Notes: a model not told the origin generated them from the sequence alone. 64,000 nt of DNA from Methylobacterium sp. 10 (GCF_000519085.1 NZ_KI912577.1:3652035-3716034); one strand, 5' to 3'. Counted from the stretch's first letter, positions 25,943 through 37,591 are shown. Made by a program: numbers and translations.

Positions 25943-26953
25943 ATGTACGAACCGGGTGCCATCGAGGTCCCGAATGCGGGCGAAGCTCCAGGCTCCCGCC
26001 AGGATTCGTCACGCTCGACGAGAGTCGGGGCGACGAAAGCCGTCGCGACGAAGCTCACCGTGCCGCCCGGCATGGAGGTGCGCTTCGCCGCGTGGCAGGC
26101 CGAGTTCACGCGGGTCGTCTCGGCAGCTCACGACTTCGTCAGCCTGGAGATCATCCCCGCCTTCTCCGGCTCGTCCGAATGGCAGATCATCCAACGGTTC
26201 CGCTCGCCCGAAGCGCTGATCCGATGGATCGAGGACGAGGGGCGCACCGCGCTCCTCGCCGACCTCTCGGCCTTGGAGGGCGACGGCAAGACGTCCCGTG
26301 TCGACGAGGCGGCGCCGGATTACCATTCCACGACCACCGTCACGGAGGTCATCACGACGATCGTGAAGGCGGGACAGGAGGAGGCTTTCCGGCGTTGGGC
26401 CGAGCGCATCCAGCAGGTCCAGGCCCGCTTTCCCGGATACATGGGCACCCTCGTCCAGGCGCCCCTGTCGTCGGACGTCCCGTACTGGACCACGCTGGTT
26501 CGCTTCGAAGGCCCGGCCTTCCTCGATGCCTGGCTGCAATCGGCGGAGCGAAAGGCCATCCTGGCCGAGGCGACGCCTCAGGTGTCGACCTGGCAGAGCC
26601 ACCGGATGAGCAACCCGTTCGCCGGGTGGTTCGCCAATGAACAGCGTCTCGCTCCGCCGCCGGCCTGGAAGCAGACCTGCCTCGTCCTGCTCGTCCTGTT
26701 TCCCGTCGTCATGCTGGAAATCCGCTTTCTCAGTCCTCTGCTGAACGGGTTGCCGCTGGCCGTGTCCACCTTCATCGGCAATGCCATCAGCGTCTCGCTG
26801 GTGTCGTGGCCCTTGATGGCAGCTGCGATCCTCGGGCTGGGCTGGTGGCTGAGACCGGATCCGCAGAAGCGCTGGCGTACGGAGGTGCTGGGTCTGACGG
26901 CCCTGGCCGCCTTGTATGCCGTCGAGCTGCTCGTATTCTCCCGCTTCATGTGA
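25943..26953 (+). CDS. Membrane protein with two ABM (antibiotic biosynthesis monooxygenase) domains
   Basis: 336 residues from ATG 25943 (TTG 25937 is an alternative with better GGAAGG spacing). Two dimeric alpha/beta-barrel ABM units occur in tandem. One is near residues 37-115 (AWQAEFTRVVSAAHDFVSLE, then SSEWQIIQRFRSPEAL). The other is near 130-215 (AFRRWAERIQQVQARFPGYM, then PYWTTLVRFEGPAFLDAWL). The C-terminal 95 residues have three membrane helices (LVLLVLFPVVMLEIRFL and two more). ABM domains bind small hydrophobic substrates without cofactor; a double ABM unit anchored in the membrane has no assigned role that I know. The operator copy upstream ties it to the two-component pair at 23494-25453. 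Confidence 0.8.
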   Translation: MYEPGAIEVPNAGEAPGSRQDSSRSTRVGATKAVATKLTVPPGMEVRFAAWQAEFTRVVSAAHDFVSLEIIPAFSGSSEWQIIQRFRSPEALIRWIEDEGRTALLADLSALEGDGKTSRVDEAAPDYHSTTTVTEVITTIVKAGQEEAFRRWAERIQQVQARFPGYMGTLVQAPLSSDVPYWTTLVRFEGPAFLDAWLQSAERKAILAEATPQVSTWQSHRMSNPFAGWFANEQRLAPPPAWKQTCLVLLVLFPVVMLEIRFLSPLLNGLPLAVSTFIGNAISVSLVSWPLMAAAILGLGWWLRPDPQKRWRTEVLGLTALAALYAVELLVFSRFM

Positions 26954-27011
26954 TCGCAGATTACCAACCATGACAGCGAAAGCTGATCATCATCATCGAG
27001 GAAGACTGGAA

Positions 27012-27494
27012 ATGGCTCACGACCACAATGATTTCATGGCTCGGGCGATCGCTTTGTCCGAGAAGACCTCACTGGTCGAGAGTGCCGGCGGTGTGTTCGG
27101 ATGCGTGATCGTTCAGGATGGCGAGATCATCGCCGAGGGAGCCAATCGCGTCGTCGCGGAAAACGATCCGACATGGCACGGTGAGATCGAGGCCATTCGC
27201 AAGGCCTGCAAGTCACAAGGGACGTTCAAGCTCCGTGACGCGACGCTCTACACCAGCGCCGAGCCCTGCCCGATGTGTATGGCGGCAGCGTACTGGGCCG
27301 GCATCAAGCGGGTCTATTATGCTGCCCAGGTCGAAGACGCGCTGGAATACGGCGGCTTCGATGACAGCATGATCTATGCCGAGCTCAAGAAGGACGTCAC
27401 CGAGCGGTCCATCCCGACCACGCAGATGATGCGTACGGAAGCCGTCGAGATCTGGAAGAAATACGCCCAGAAGGCGGACCGGGTCCCTTACTGA
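27012..27494 (+). CDS. Nucleoside/guanine deaminase-like protein (CDA fold)
   Basis: 160 residues with the cytidine-deaminase zinc motifs in the tRNA-adenosine/guanine deaminase arrangement: WHGEIEAIRKAC near residue 56 (His ligand and catalytic Glu) and SAEPCPMCMAAAYWAGIKRV near residue 80 (two Cys ligands). The C-terminal YAELKKDVTERSIPTTQM segment and length fit guanine deaminase (GuaD)-type proteins better than TadA. It probably deaminates a free purine base; the exact substrate is an inference. 58 bases separate it from the ABM gene. Confidence 0.85.
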   Translation: MAHDHNDFMARAIALSEKTSLVESAGGVFGCVIVQDGEIIAEGANRVVAENDPTWHGEIEAIRKACKSQGTFKLRDATLYTSAEPCPMCMAAAYWAGIKRVYYAAQVEDALEYGGFDDSMIYAELKKDVTERSIPTTQMMRTEAVEIWKKYAQKADRVPY

Positions 27495-27531
27495 AACAGC
27501 CGCTCGGACCTTATCATCAGCCAATCTCCGT

Positions 27532-27550
27532 CCGGGCAGTTCTTGCCCGG
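27532..27550 (+). terminator. Hairpin after the deaminase gene
   Basis: CCGGGCA and TGCCCGG form a 7-bp stem around GTTCT, 38 bases after the stop. No T-run follows, so it is a weak terminator candidate. Confidence 0.4.
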
Positions 27551-27567
27551 GCGGTCTCCTCCTCTCG

Positions 27568-27640
27568 TGTCTTTCACAAAGCCCCCTCTTCGCCGTCGTG
27601 CTCCGAGCGCGAACGGGCCGTGACCGGGAGTTTTCGTGAG
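27568..27640 (+). repeat. Dispersed repeat, copy B
   Basis: Partner of 17036-17107. Copy B ends 25 bases before ATG 27665 of the FAD oxidase. The most conserved part is CCGTGACCGGGAG followed by TTTTCGTGAG. Confidence 0.7.
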
Positions 27641-27664
27641 CCACCCTCAAGACTGCGTGACGCC

Positions 27665-29059
27665 ATGAACATCGATGGTCTGAGGGCAGCCTGCAAAGGC
27701 GAGGTCTTCACTGCGGAGGATGAGCGGTTTCTCGACACGATCCACGGGAATCTCTGGAACAGGCTGATCCCGGACCGTGCTCCGCAGGCCGTCGTGAAGG
27801 CTTTGGACGAGGATGACGTCATTGCGGCGGTGCGGTTCGCCCGCGCGAGCGGACTGAAGGTCGTCGTGCGCGGAGGCGGCCATAACTGGTGCCAGCCGAC
27901 ATTGCGTCACGGCGGTATTCTCATCGATCTCGCGAATTTCACCGACATCATCTCCATCGATACTGACAACCGCAGGGCGATCATCCAGCCGATCGTCAGC
28001 AACCGCGACATCCAGAAGGCTCTCAATCCCCTCGGGCTGGCCTTCCCGACCGGCCATTGCCCTCAGGTGAAAGCCAGCGGCTATCTGCTCGGTGGCGGCA
28101 TGGCCTGGAACCCCACCGTCTGGGGCTCCGGCGCGGAGAGCGTCGAGGCCATCGAACTCGTCACCGCTCGGGGCGAACTGATCACGGCGAGCGCGACGGA
28201 AAACGCGGAGTTCTTCTGGGCCGCCAGAGGGGCGGGGTCTGGATTCTTCGGTATCGTGACGAAGTACCATCTCAAGCTTCATCCACTGCCGAAAGCCATG
28301 CATGGCAGCACGTATTACTATCGCCTCGCTGACGCTCCGGCGATCGGGACCTGGCTCGGCACGTTGGCCCCCGGCATCTCCCCCGCGGTCGAGCTGACCC
28401 AGTTCATCGTCCAGGCTCCGCCGGAGTTGAGAGGACAGGTCGCCGCTGAGAACGGCTGGCTTTGCATGGTGACGGCAACGGTGTTCGAGGACACGCCGGA
28501 CGCCGCGAAGACCGCCTTGCAGGTGCTGGAGCCCTCTCCGATCCCACCGATGTCGTCGTCCTTCGCGACGCCGCTCACGTTCGAGCAGCTCTTCGATGCG
28601 TCAGGATCCTTCTGGCCGGAGGGCGCCCGCTCTCGCGTGGAAGCGACCTATTCCGATCACAGTCCAGGAGAATTGGTCCAGGCCATCCTGCCCCTGCTGC
28701 CCGATGCGCCCTCCGCCACCTCCGTCTTCCTGCTGACCATCTTCTGCGGCCCGGATGTCCCGGCCGCGCAGAAAGACATGGCCTATTCCGTTTCCGCCAA
28801 GGTTTACGGGGGTCCATGGACCATGTGGTGGAAGGCCGAGGATGACGAGGCCAATACCGAGTGGCATCGCCGGATCACGACGACATTGCGCCCCTATAAT
28901 ACGGGTTACTATATCGGCGAGACGAATACAGTCGAGCAGCCCACAAACGTTCCGCAGGCCTTTACGCCCGAAAAATGGGAACGGCTCTGCGCATTGAAGC
29001 GCAAGCACGATCCGGAGCGTGTGTTTTTCGATTACGATGACGGATTTGTTGATCAATAA
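27665..29059 (+). CDS. FAD-linked oxidase of the berberine-bridge (BBE) family
   Basis: 464 residues from ATG 27665. The FAD_binding_4 domain has VVVRGGGHNWCQPTLRHGGI near residue 72, where His is the usual 8-alpha-histidyl flavin link. TGHCPQVKASGYLLGGGMAW near residue 132 has a cysteine aligned with the second (6-S-cysteinyl) link of bicovalent BBE enzymes. The C-terminus carries the BBE domain with NTGYYIGETN and ERLCALKRKHDPERVFFD. Such enzymes oxidise sugars, alcohols or alkaloid-like compounds with oxygen. No signal peptide is visible. It seems to be a separate unit with no pathway partners. Confidence 0.87.
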   Translation: MNIDGLRAACKGEVFTAEDERFLDTIHGNLWNRLIPDRAPQAVVKALDEDDVIAAVRFARASGLKVVVRGGGHNWCQPTLRHGGILIDLANFTDIISIDTDNRRAIIQPIVSNRDIQKALNPLGLAFPTGHCPQVKASGYLLGGGMAWNPTVWGSGAESVEAIELVTARGELITASATENAEFFWAARGAGSGFFGIVTKYHLKLHPLPKAMHGSTYYYRLADAPAIGTWLGTLAPGISPAVELTQFIVQAPPELRGQVAAENGWLCMVTATVFEDTPDAAKTALQVLEPSPIPPMSSSFATPLTFEQLFDASGSFWPEGARSRVEATYSDHSPGELVQAILPLLPDAPSATSVFLLTIFCGPDVPAAQKDMAYSVSAKVYGGPWTMWWKAEDDEANTEWHRRITTTLRPYNTGYYIGETNTVEQPTNVPQAFTPEKWERLCALKRKHDPERVFFDYDDGFVDQ

Positions 29060-29279
29060 AATATCCGGCGAGCAATGCAGGCCAGGGCGTCCAGTTGCGA
29101 GCCCTGCGCGTCGGTCGGAAGCAGCACGAGCAAGACGCGGTCGACCGGCCGTTCGTCGGTGATCATGCGGAAAGGCTCGGTCGCGGGACTGCGGGATGGG
29201 GCAAGGCGTACGCTTCGTCGCTCGGGGATGTTCGGGAGATTCCGGCAAGGGCCGTGCGCATCCGCGGGGGAGGGGGCTG

Positions 29280-29971
<692 letters not shown>

Positions 29972-29975
<4 letters not shown>

Positions 29976-32707
29976 GCCGCCAGATCCGAGTGAACGTGTC
30001 CCGCCGGGGGGACGGGCAGGAGGATGGTGAAGACCGCGCCCAGGCGGTCGCGGCGGTTGCCCGCCGTCAGGGTACCGCCCATGGCCTCGACGAAGCCGCG
30101 GGCGATGGCGAGGCCGAGGCCGGTCCCGGCCCGGACGCTGTCGGACTTCCGGACGCGGTAGAACTTGTCGAACACCCGCTCGACGTCGGCCTCCGGCAGC
30201 CCGTCGCCCTCGTCGAGGACCTGGAGCCGGACCCGCCCACGCTCGGCCACGCCACTGACGGTCACCGTCGAGCCTTCCGGAGCGTACTTGGCGGCGTTGT
30301 CGAGAAGGTTGACCAGCACCTGCTCGAACAGGACCGGATCGAGACGCAGGGCCGGCAGAGTGGTCGGGAGGGCGAGGTGTACCCGGTGGCCGGCGAGGAT
30401 CGGCCCCAGGCGACGGAGCGCGGTGTCGACGCTTTCGCCGACGTCCTGCGGGGTGAGGCTCGCAGCGACCGCCCCCGCCTCCAGCCGGGTCATGTCGAGG
30501 AGGTTGACGATGAACCGGTTCAATCGCTCGGATTCTTCGATGATGGTGGCGAGAAGGTCCACCTTGGCGTCGCGTGGTAGCGCCTCGTCGAGGTCGCGCA
30601 GGGTGGTGGCCGCCCCGAGCACCGAGGACAGCGGCGTACGCAGGTCGTGCGAGATCGAGGTGAGCAGGGCCTGGCGCAAGCGGTCGGTCTCGGCGGCGCG
30701 CTCCGCCCGGTCGAGGTCCTCGACCAGACGGACGCGCTCGATGGCCAGCGCCGCCATGTCGGCCAGGGCGTCGAACAGGCGGCGGTTCTCGGGCGAGAGG
30801 ATCGGCCCTGTGCCGTCGGTGTCGAGGCCGATCACCCCGACGATGCCACGGCCCGTGCGCATCGGCAGGAACAGCCGCCTGGCCCCCGGCAGGGTGTCGG
30901 CTCCCCGCCCCGCCGGGCGCTCGTTGTCGAAGGCCCAGGTCGCGGCCCCGAGATCGGCCGCGTCGAGCGTATCCTCCGGGGGGAAGCCGGCGCGGACCGA
31001 GACGGTCCCCTGCTCCGGCAGCAGCACGACCACCCGGACCCTCAGCATGGCGGCGACCTGGGCCGAGGTCGCCCAGAGCACGTCGTCGAGGGTGGCACAT
31101 CCGGCGAGCTTGCGGCTGAAGCCGTAGAGCCGCTCCGTGGCCCTGGCGCGGTCATGCGAGACCATGGCCTCCCGGCGAGAGCGCGAAGCGAGGTTGGAGA
31201 CCACCACCGCCACCACCGTGAACAGCAGGAAGGCGGCGATGTTGGTCGGGTCCGCGATGGTGAGGGTATAGATCGGGGGCAGGAAGAAGAAATTGTAGGA
31301 GAGCGAGGCCGCCAGGACGGCGACGAGGGACGGCCCGAGGCCGGATCGCACCGCGACCGCGACGATGGCGGTCAGCAGGATCAGGTCGGCGTTTTCCACG
31401 CCGAGGTAAGGCTCGACAAGGAGGGCGAGCCCGAGAGCCGCTCCCGTGGCCAGGACGCCGACGACATAGGGCAGGATCTCGAACGGTGACCTATCGGGGG
31501 CCGTGGCGACCGTCTTCGGCGGGACGGGTTCAGCCTTCGCCGCCTCGCCGGCGATGACGTGGATGCTGATGTTGCCGGACCGCCGGACGATGTCGTGCAC
31601 CACTGAACCGTTGAGGAGCTCGAACAGCGCGGACCGGTCGGCCTTGCCGAGGATGATGTGATTGACGTTGGTGGAGCGGGCATAGGCGAGGATGTCGTCG
31701 GCGACGCGGCGGCCGCCCGGGAGCGTGACGGCATCACCGCCGAGGCGGTCGGCGAGGCGCAGGGTGTCGGCGATGCGGTCGCGCGCGTTCTCGTCGAGGG
31801 ACAGGCTTCGGGGGCCCTCGACCGTGATGGCGGTCCAGGGCGCGTGCAGCCGGTCGGCGAGGCGCTTGGCATGGCGCACGAGGCCGGCGGAGCGCGGATC
31901 CTCGCTGATGCAGACGAGGACCCGCTCGCCCGCACCCCATGGGCCCGCGATGGCGTTGGCCCGCATGTGGCTCAGGAGCTCGTCGTCGACGCGGTCGGCG
32001 GTGCGGCGCAGGGCGAGTTCGCGCAGCGCCGTCAGGTTGCCCCGCGAAAAGTAGTGCTTGAGGGCGCGCTCGGCGTTGCCCTTCACGTAGACCTTTCCGT
32101 CCCTCAGGCGCTGGATCAGGTCGTCGGGGTTGAGATCGACCACCTCGATGTCGTCGGCCCGGTCGAGGATGCCGTCCGGCACCGTCTCGCGCACCCGGAT
32201 GCGGGTGATCTGCGCGACGACGTCGTTCAGGCTCTCGACGTGCTGGATGTTGAGGGTGGAGTAGACGTCGATGCCGGCATCGAGCAGTTCCTCCACGTCC
32301 TGGAAGCGCTTCGGGTGGCGCGATCCCGGCGCGTTGGTGTGGGCGAGTTCGTCCACGAGGGCGAGCGCCGGCTGGCGCGCCAGGAGCGCGTCGAGGTCCA
32401 TCTCCTCCAGCACCGCGCCGTGATACGCGACCGCGCGGCGCCCCACGACCTCGAAGCCCTCCACCAGGGCCTCGGTCTCGGCGCGCCCGTGCGTCTCGAC
32501 CACACCGACGACCACGTCCGCCCCGGCCTTGAGCCGGGCACGGCCGACGGTGAGCATCTCGTAGGTCTTGCCGACCCCTGGGGCCGCCCCGAGGAAAATC
32601 TTGAGGCGGCCGCGCCCGCCCTCCTCGCGCCGTGCCGCCTGGAGCAGCGCGTCGGGCGAGGGGCGGTCGGGATCGTGGCGCGGGGTCGTCGTGGTCGGGA
32701 TGCTCAT
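29972..32707 (-). CDS. kdpD: KdpD potassium/turgor sensor kinase
   Basis: 911 residues, the normal length. The N-terminal KdpD domain (residues 20-230) has the Walker-like FLGAAPGVGKTYEMLTVG and LVDELAHTNAPGSRHPKR. A universal-stress-protein domain (about 250-375) contains RVLVCISEDPRSAGLVRHAK. Four membrane helices lie near 405-505, then a GAF domain, HisKA with SISHDLRTPLSSVLGAATTL (His near 675), and the ATPase with FEQVLVNLLDNAAKYAP and GTGLGLAIARGFVEAMGG. It starts 9 bases after kdpC and overlaps kdpE, so sensor genes are cotranscribed with the pump. Confidence 0.96.
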
Positions 32708-32716
32708 GCGGCGATG

Positions 32717-33322
32717 TTACTTCGGGCTCAAGCCGTCCAGGGCGAGGTTGAGGGCGAGCATATTCACACGGGGTTCGCCGAGGATGCCGAGGAGACGACC
32801 CTGGACCTGGGCCTCCACGAGGGAGCGCACCCGGTTCTCGGAGAGGTTACGCGCCTTGGCCACGCGTGGCACCTGGAACAGGGCGGCGTCGGGCGAGACG
32901 TCCGGATCGAGGCCCGATCCGCTCGTGGTGACGAGGTCGACCGGGACTGGCCGACCGGGGTTCTCGGCCTGGCGGGCTGCGACGTCCGCCTTCACCCGTT
33001 CGGCCAGGGCGGCGCTGGTCGGACCGAGGTTGGAGCCCGAGGAATTGGCCGCGTTGTAGGGCGCCGGGACGGTCTTCGTGGCGTCCGTCGGGTCGGCGGC
33101 GCTCGTGGCGGACGGGCGGCCCTGGAAGTAGCGCTCGCTGGTGAAGGACTGCCCGATGAGGCTGGAGCCGACCACCCTGCCGTCACGCTCGATCAGGCTG
33201 CCGCCGGCCTTGGCCGGGAAGATGACCCCCGCGATACCGGTCATCGCGAGAGGATAGGCAAGCCCCGTGATGGCCGTCAGGGCGATCAGCAGGACGAGGG
33301 CAGGGCGAAGCTGGTTCAACAT
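32717..33322 (-). CDS. kdpC: Potassium-transporting ATPase subunit C
   Basis: 201 residues. One N-terminal membrane helix ([20 protein letters not shown]) is followed by the periplasmic KdpC domain with [20 protein letters not shown] near residue 57, [13 protein letters not shown] near 97, and the C-terminal [20 protein letters not shown] motif. KdpC is the chaperone-like subunit that stabilises the KdpFABC complex. It sits 33 bases after kdpB and 9 before kdpD. Confidence 0.95.
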   Translation of the reverse strand: MLNQLRPALVLLIALTAITGLAYPLAMTGIAGVIFPAKAGGSLIERDGRVVGSSLIGQSFTSERYFQGRPSATSAADPTDATKTVPAPYNAANSSGSNLGPTSAALAERVKADVAARQAENPGRPVPVDLVTTSGSGLDPDVSPDAALFQVPRVAKARNLSENRVRSLVEAQVQGRLLGILGEPRVNMLALNLALDGLSPK

Positions 33323-33355
33323 GATGATGGTCCCGAAGTAGCAGGCGGAGGCGGC

Positions 33356-35449
33356 TCAGACGAGGTGCAGGGCGGTGATGGCGAGGTCGATGGCCTTGAT
33401 GCCGACGAAGGGCACCAGGATGCCGCCGAGGCCGTAGATGAGCAGGTTGCGGCGCAGGAGGGCGCCGGCGCCAACCGCCCGGTAGGACACGCCCTTCAGC
33501 GCCAGCGGGATCAACACGACGATGATCAGGGCGTTGAAGATGATGGCCGAGAGGATCGCGCTCTCGGGCGAGGCGAGGCCCATGACGTTGAGGGCCTGGA
33601 GCTGCGGGTAGAGCACCAGGAACATCGCCGGGATGATGGCAAAATATTTGGCCACGTCGTTGGCGATGGAGAAGGTGGTCAGGGCGCCACGGGTCATCAG
33701 CAACTGCTTGCCAATGCCGACGATCTCGATGAGCTTGGTCGGGTCGCTGTCGAGGTCGACCATGTTGCCGGCCTCGCGGGCCGCCACCGTGCCGGTGTTC
33801 ATGGCCACGCCGACATCGGCCTGGGCGAGCGCGGGGGCGTCATTGGTGCCGTCGCCGCACATGGCGACGAGCTTGCCTTCCGCCTGCTCCTTGCGGATGA
33901 GCGCGAGCTTGTCCTCGGGTGTCGCCTGGGCGAGGAAGTCGTCGACGCCGGCCTCGGCCGCGATGGCGGCCGCGGTCATAGGGTTGTCGCCGGTGATCAT
34001 GACCGTGCGGATGCCCATCTGGCGGAGTTCGGCAAATCGCTCGCGGATGCCACCCTTCACGATGTCCTTGAGGTAAATCACGCCGAGCAGGCGACCATCG
34101 CGGGTCACGGCGAGCGGGGTGCCGCCGGCCTTCGCTACGTCCTCGGCGATGGACTGGATCTCACGCACGGTCTCGCCGGCGACGCCCGGGCTGTATGCCA
34201 GGGCCGCGCTCGATCCGCGCGTAGCCATCGGCTGCTGACTCACCGAGGCGATGATGGACTCGACGGCCCCCTTGCGGATGGAGGAGCCGTCGAGATCGAC
34301 GCCGCTCATCCGGGTCTGGGCGGTGAACGGCACGAAGGTGGCGTTGAGGCTTGCCATGTCCCGGGCGCGGATGCCGTACTTGTCCTTGGCGAGCACCACG
34401 ATGGAGCGACCCTCGGGGGTCTCGTCGGCGAGGGAGGCGAGCTGCGCCGCGTCGGCGAGCTCCTGCTCGGAGACGCCGCGGACGGGACGGAACTCGGTGG
34501 CCTGGCGGTTGCCCAGCGTGATGGTACCGGTCTTGTCCAGCAGCAGCGTATCGACGTCGCCGGCGGCCTCAACGGCGCGGCCCGACATGGCCAGCACGTT
34601 GAAGCGCACCAGCCTGTCCATGCCGGCGATGCCGATGGCCGAGAGCAGGGCGCCGATGGTGGTCGGGATCAGGGTGACGAACAGGGCGACGAGCACGATG
34701 AGCGGGATCGATCCGCCGGCATAGGAGGCGAAGCTCGGGATGGAGGCCACGGCGAAGACGAAGATGATGGTCAGGCCGGCGAGCAGGATGTTCAGGGCGA
34801 TCTCGTTCGGGGTCTTCTGGCGCGAGGCGCCCTCCACCAGGGCGATCATCCGGTCGACGAAGGTCGAGCCGGCGGCGGCGGTGATCCGGACCCGGATCTC
34901 GTCGGAGAGCACCTGGGTGCCGCCGGTCACCGCCGAGCGGTCACCACCTGATTCCCGGATGACGGGGGCGGATTCGCCCGTGATGGCGGCCTCGTTCACG
35001 GAGGCGACGCCGAGGATCACCTCGCCGTCCGAGGGGATGATGTCGCCGGCCTCGACGAGGACCACGTCGCCGACCTTGAGGTCGTTGCCGGGCACGGACT
35101 CGAAGTCCCGGCCAGCGCCGGTGAGGCGCTTGGCCATCGTCTCGGTCCGGGTGCGCCGGAGACTGTCGGCCTGGGCTTTTCCGCGACCTTCGGCGATGGC
35201 CTCGGCGAAATTGGCGAAGAGCACGGTGAACCAGAGCCAGAGGATGATCTGGCCGGAGAAGGCGAGGTTGGCGCTGCCGGTCGCGACGTCACGGACGAAC
35301 AGGACGGTGGTCAGCGCGGCGACGACCTCGACCACGAACATGACCGGGTTCTTGATCATCTTTCGCGGGTCGAGCTTTGTCAGAGCCCCGACCAGTGCCG
35401 GCCCGACGAGGGCGGCGCTGAACAGGCGGGTTGAGTTTGGGCGGGCCAT
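33356..35449 (-). CDS. kdpB: Potassium-transporting P-type ATPase subunit B
   Basis: 697 residues from ATG 35449 ([20 protein letters not shown]); the frame remains open to 35515 but those residues look non-coding. TGES in the actuator ([12 protein letters not shown]), the phosphorylation loop [14 protein letters not shown] with Asp near residue 306, KGAVESI and the [21 protein letters not shown] and [20 protein letters not shown] hinge motifs are all present. It hydrolyses ATP to drive K+ uptake through KdpA. Confidence 0.97.
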   Translation of the reverse strand: MARPNSTRLFSAALVGPALVGALTKLDPRKMIKNPVMFVVEVVAALTTVLFVRDVATGSANLAFSGQIILWLWFTVLFANFAEAIAEGRGKAQADSLRRTRTETMAKRLTGAGRDFESVPGNDLKVGDVVLVEAGDIIPSDGEVILGVASVNEAAITGESAPVIRESGGDRSAVTGGTQVLSDEIRVRITAAAGSTFVDRMIALVEGASRQKTPNEIALNILLAGLTIIFVFAVASIPSFASYAGGSIPLIVLVALFVTLIPTTIGALLSAIGIAGMDRLVRFNVLAMSGRAVEAAGDVDTLLLDKTGTITLGNRQATEFRPVRGVSEQELADAAQLASLADETPEGRSIVVLAKDKYGIRARDMASLNATFVPFTAQTRMSGVDLDGSSIRKGAVESIIASVSQQPMATRGSSAALAYSPGVAGETVREIQSIAEDVAKAGGTPLAVTRDGRLLGVIYLKDIVKGGIRERFAELRQMGIRTVMITGDNPMTAAAIAAEAGVDDFLAQATPEDKLALIRKEQAEGKLVAMCGDGTNDAPALAQADVGVAMNTGTVAAREAGNMVDLDSDPTKLIEIVGIGKQLLMTRGALTTFSIANDVAKYFAIIPAMFLVLYPQLQALNVMGLASPESAILSAIIFNALIIVVLIPLALKGVSYRAVGAGALLRRNLLIYGLGGILVPFVGIKAIDLAITALHLV

Positions 35450-35511
35450 TGCGGTTGTCCGATCGGGAGACGTCTTCAGGGTCGGCGCGGTCCCGCGCCG
35501 TGGAGCGGGGT

Positions 35512-35727
35512 TCAAGGTGCGAGTGCACTGCCGAGGAGGGTGGCCCCGGCCATCAGGCCAAGCGCGCCGAGCATGGTCAGGCCGAGCATGGCGAGGATGA
35601 CGTCCGAGAGCCGGACGTCCTTCCGGTCGTGCTCGATCCGGCTCCGGGACTGAGACCGCGGCCGGTGTCGGGCCAGGGCGCGCCGCATGGCGGCGCGGTT
35701 GCGGGACGGCATCATGGCGTGCTGCAT
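35512..35727 (-). CDS. Small single-helix membrane ORF inside the kdp operon
   Basis: 71 residues starting just beyond the kdpA stop, with GGGGGG in the end of kdpA as ribosome site. The first 40 residues are very basic ([20 protein letters not shown]), and residues 42-68 are one hydrophobic helix ([20 protein letters not shown], then AGATLLGSA). It fills most of the unusually long 279-base kdpA-kdpB gap. I know no named Kdp subunit at this place. It could be a real accessory peptide; the arginine-rich part could also be chance. Confidence 0.5.
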   Translation of the reverse strand: MQHAMMPSRNRAAMRRALARHRPRSQSRSRIEHDRKDVRLSDVILAMLGLTMLGALGLMAGATLLGSALAP

Positions 35728-35728
35728 C

Positions 35729-37444
35729 TCAGCCCCCCACCGGATAAGTCTGGCCGAGGCCGCCGGCGAGGTGTTCGACGATGGGTCCGAGCGCCAGGGC
35801 CGGGAAGAAGGTCAGCCCGCCGACGATGAGGATCACGCCGACGAGCAGGCCGACGAACAGGCCGCCATGGGTCGGGAACGTCCCGGCCGAGGCCGGCACG
35901 GTCTTCTTGGCGGCGAGCGAGCCGGCGATGGCGAGCGCCGGGACGATGACGAAGAACCGCCCGAACAGCATGCCGATACCCAGCGTCGTGTTGTAGAAGG
36001 CCGTGTTCGCCGTGAGCCCGCCGAAGGCCGAGCCGTTGTTCGCCGCAGCCGAGGTGAAGGCGTAGAGGATCTCCGAGAAGCCGTGCGGGCCGGCATTGGC
36101 CGGACCGGCGAGGCCGGCGGCGACCACGGTGGCGAGCGCCGTGAAGCCGAGCATCATCAGCGGCAGGCACAGGATGGCGAGCATCGCCATCTTGACCTCG
36201 CGACCCTCGATCTTCTTGCCGAGGTATTCCGGCGTGCGCCCGACCATGAGGCCGGCGACGAAGATCGTCACGATGACGAAGACGAGGATGCCGTAGAGCC
36301 CGGCGCCGACGCCGCCGACGATGATCTCGCCGAGCTGCATGTTGATCATCGGGATCATGCCGCCGAGCGCCGTGAAGCTGTCGTGCATGGCGTTGACCGC
36401 GCCGCAGGACGCCGCCGTGGTCACCGCCGCGAACAGGGCGGACGCGACGATGCCGAAGCGGACCTCCTTGCCCTCCATGTTTCCCCCGGTGAGGCCGAAG
36501 GAGTTGAGGACGGGACTGCCTGCGCTCTCAGCCCAGTAGACCACCGCCGTGCCGGCGAGGAACAGCACGCCCATGGCGGACAGGATGGCCCAGCCCTGAC
36601 GCTCGTCGCCGACCATGCGGCCGAAGACGTTGGTCATCGCCGCGCCGATGGCGAAGATCGACAGGATCTGAACGAAGTTCGAGAGCGCGGTCGGGTTTTC
36701 GAAGGGATGCGCGGCGTTGACGTTGAAGAAGCCACCGCCGTTGGTACCGAGCATCTTGATCGCGACCTGGCTCGCCACCGGGCCGACCGCGATGGTCTGC
36801 TTGGCGCCTTCCAGGGTCGTCGCCTCGACGGCACCGCCGAGCGTCTGCGGAATGCCCTGCCAGACGTAGAATAGGGTCAGCACCATGCAGAGCGGCAGCA
36901 GCACGTAGAGGGTGGTCCGGGTCAGATCGACCCAGAACGAGCCCACGGTCTTGGCCGAGGCCCGGGAGAAGCCGCGCACGAGGGCGACGGCGAGCGCGAT
37001 GCCGGTGGCCGCCGACAGGAAGTTCTGGTGGGTCAGCCCCAGCATCTGGGTGAGGTACGACATCGTCGTCTCGCCGCCGTAGGACTGCCAGTTCGTATTG
37101 GTGACGAAGCTCGTCGAAGTATTGAAGGCGAGGTCCGGCGCGACCGCGGACTGCCCGTCCGGGTTGAACGGCAGCACCGCCTGGACACGCAGCAGCGCGT
37201 ACAGGGCCAGGAAGCCCAGCACGTGGAAGGCCAACATGGACAGGGCGTAGGCCAGCCAGTGCTGCTCCTGAGCGGAGTTGATGCCGGCGACGCGGTAGAG
37301 CCCGCGCTCGACGGGGGCGAGCACCGGGGACAGGAAGGTTCGCTCGCCCGTGAAGACGCGGGTCATGTAGCCGCCAAGGGGACGGGCGAGCGCGAGGACG
37401 ACCGCGCAGAACAGCGCGATCTGGATCCAGCCGTTGATGGTCAT
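35729..37444 (-). CDS. kdpA: Potassium-transporting ATPase subunit A
   Basis: 571 residues with about ten membrane helices. It contains the four K+-filter-like loops of the KdpA/SKT superfamily: [20 protein letters not shown] near residue 113, [19 protein letters not shown] near 233, [20 protein letters not shown] near 345 and [20 protein letters not shown] near 470. It binds and conducts potassium in the inner membrane; KdpB supplies energy. It starts 27 bases after kdpF. Confidence 0.97.
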   Translation of the reverse strand: MTINGWIQIALFCAVVLALARPLGGYMTRVFTGERTFLSPVLAPVERGLYRVAGINSAQEQHWLAYALSMLAFHVLGFLALYALLRVQAVLPFNPDGQSAVAPDLAFNTSTSFVTNTNWQSYGGETTMSYLTQMLGLTHQNFLSAATGIALAVALVRGFSRASAKTVGSFWVDLTRTTLYVLLPLCMVLTLFYVWQGIPQTLGGAVEATTLEGAKQTIAVGPVASQVAIKMLGTNGGGFFNVNAAHPFENPTALSNFVQILSIFAIGAAMTNVFGRMVGDERQGWAILSAMGVLFLAGTAVVYWAESAGSPVLNSFGLTGGNMEGKEVRFGIVASALFAAVTTAASCGAVNAMHDSFTALGGMIPMINMQLGEIIVGGVGAGLYGILVFVIVTIFVAGLMVGRTPEYLGKKIEGREVKMAMLAILCLPLMMLGFTALATVVAAGLAGPANAGPHGFSEILYAFTSAAANNGSAFGGLTANTAFYNTTLGIGMLFGRFFVIVPALAIAGSLAAKKTVPASAGTFPTHGGLFVGLLVGVILIVGGLTFFPALALGPIVEHLAGGLGQTYPVGG

Positions 37445-37471
37445 GGCAAGTCTTCCTTGGGGGGCGTTCCT

Positions 37472-37591
37472 TCAGAACCGCTCGGGGCGGACGAGGGCGT
37501 AGGTGAGGTATCCGAGCAGCCCCAGGGTCACGAGGGCGCCGAGCGTCAGGTCGAGAGTCATGGAGGTCAGGGTCATGGAGGTCAGGGTCAT
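37472..37591 (-). CDS. kdpF: KdpF small subunit, with repeated start codons
   Basis: A single-helix peptide ending LGYLTYALVRPERF, the KdpF signature. Three in-frame ATGs lie 15 bases apart (37591, 37576, 37561) because a 15-bp unit encoding MTLTS is duplicated. The GAGG ribosome site is properly spaced only from 37591, giving 39 residues. Initiation at 37561 would give the usual 29-residue KdpF starting MTLDLTLG. KdpF stabilises the KdpABC complex. Confidence 0.85.
   Translation of the reverse strand: MTLTSMTLTSMTLDLTLGALVTLGLLGYLTYALVRPERF
37562..37591 (-). repeat. Two 15-bp tandem repeats at the kdpF start
   Basis: ATGACCCTGACCTCC occurs twice head-to-tail, in frame, directly before the canonical kdpF ATG. 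The copies are identical, so the duplication is either recent or maintained. Confidence 0.85.

Noticed and set aside
31658..34951. A 1097-codon open frame on the plus strand opposite kdpD, kdpC and kdpB
   Set aside because: It is the high-GC antisense shadow of well-recognised kdp genes; its translation is Gly/Asp/His/Arg-rich without domains.
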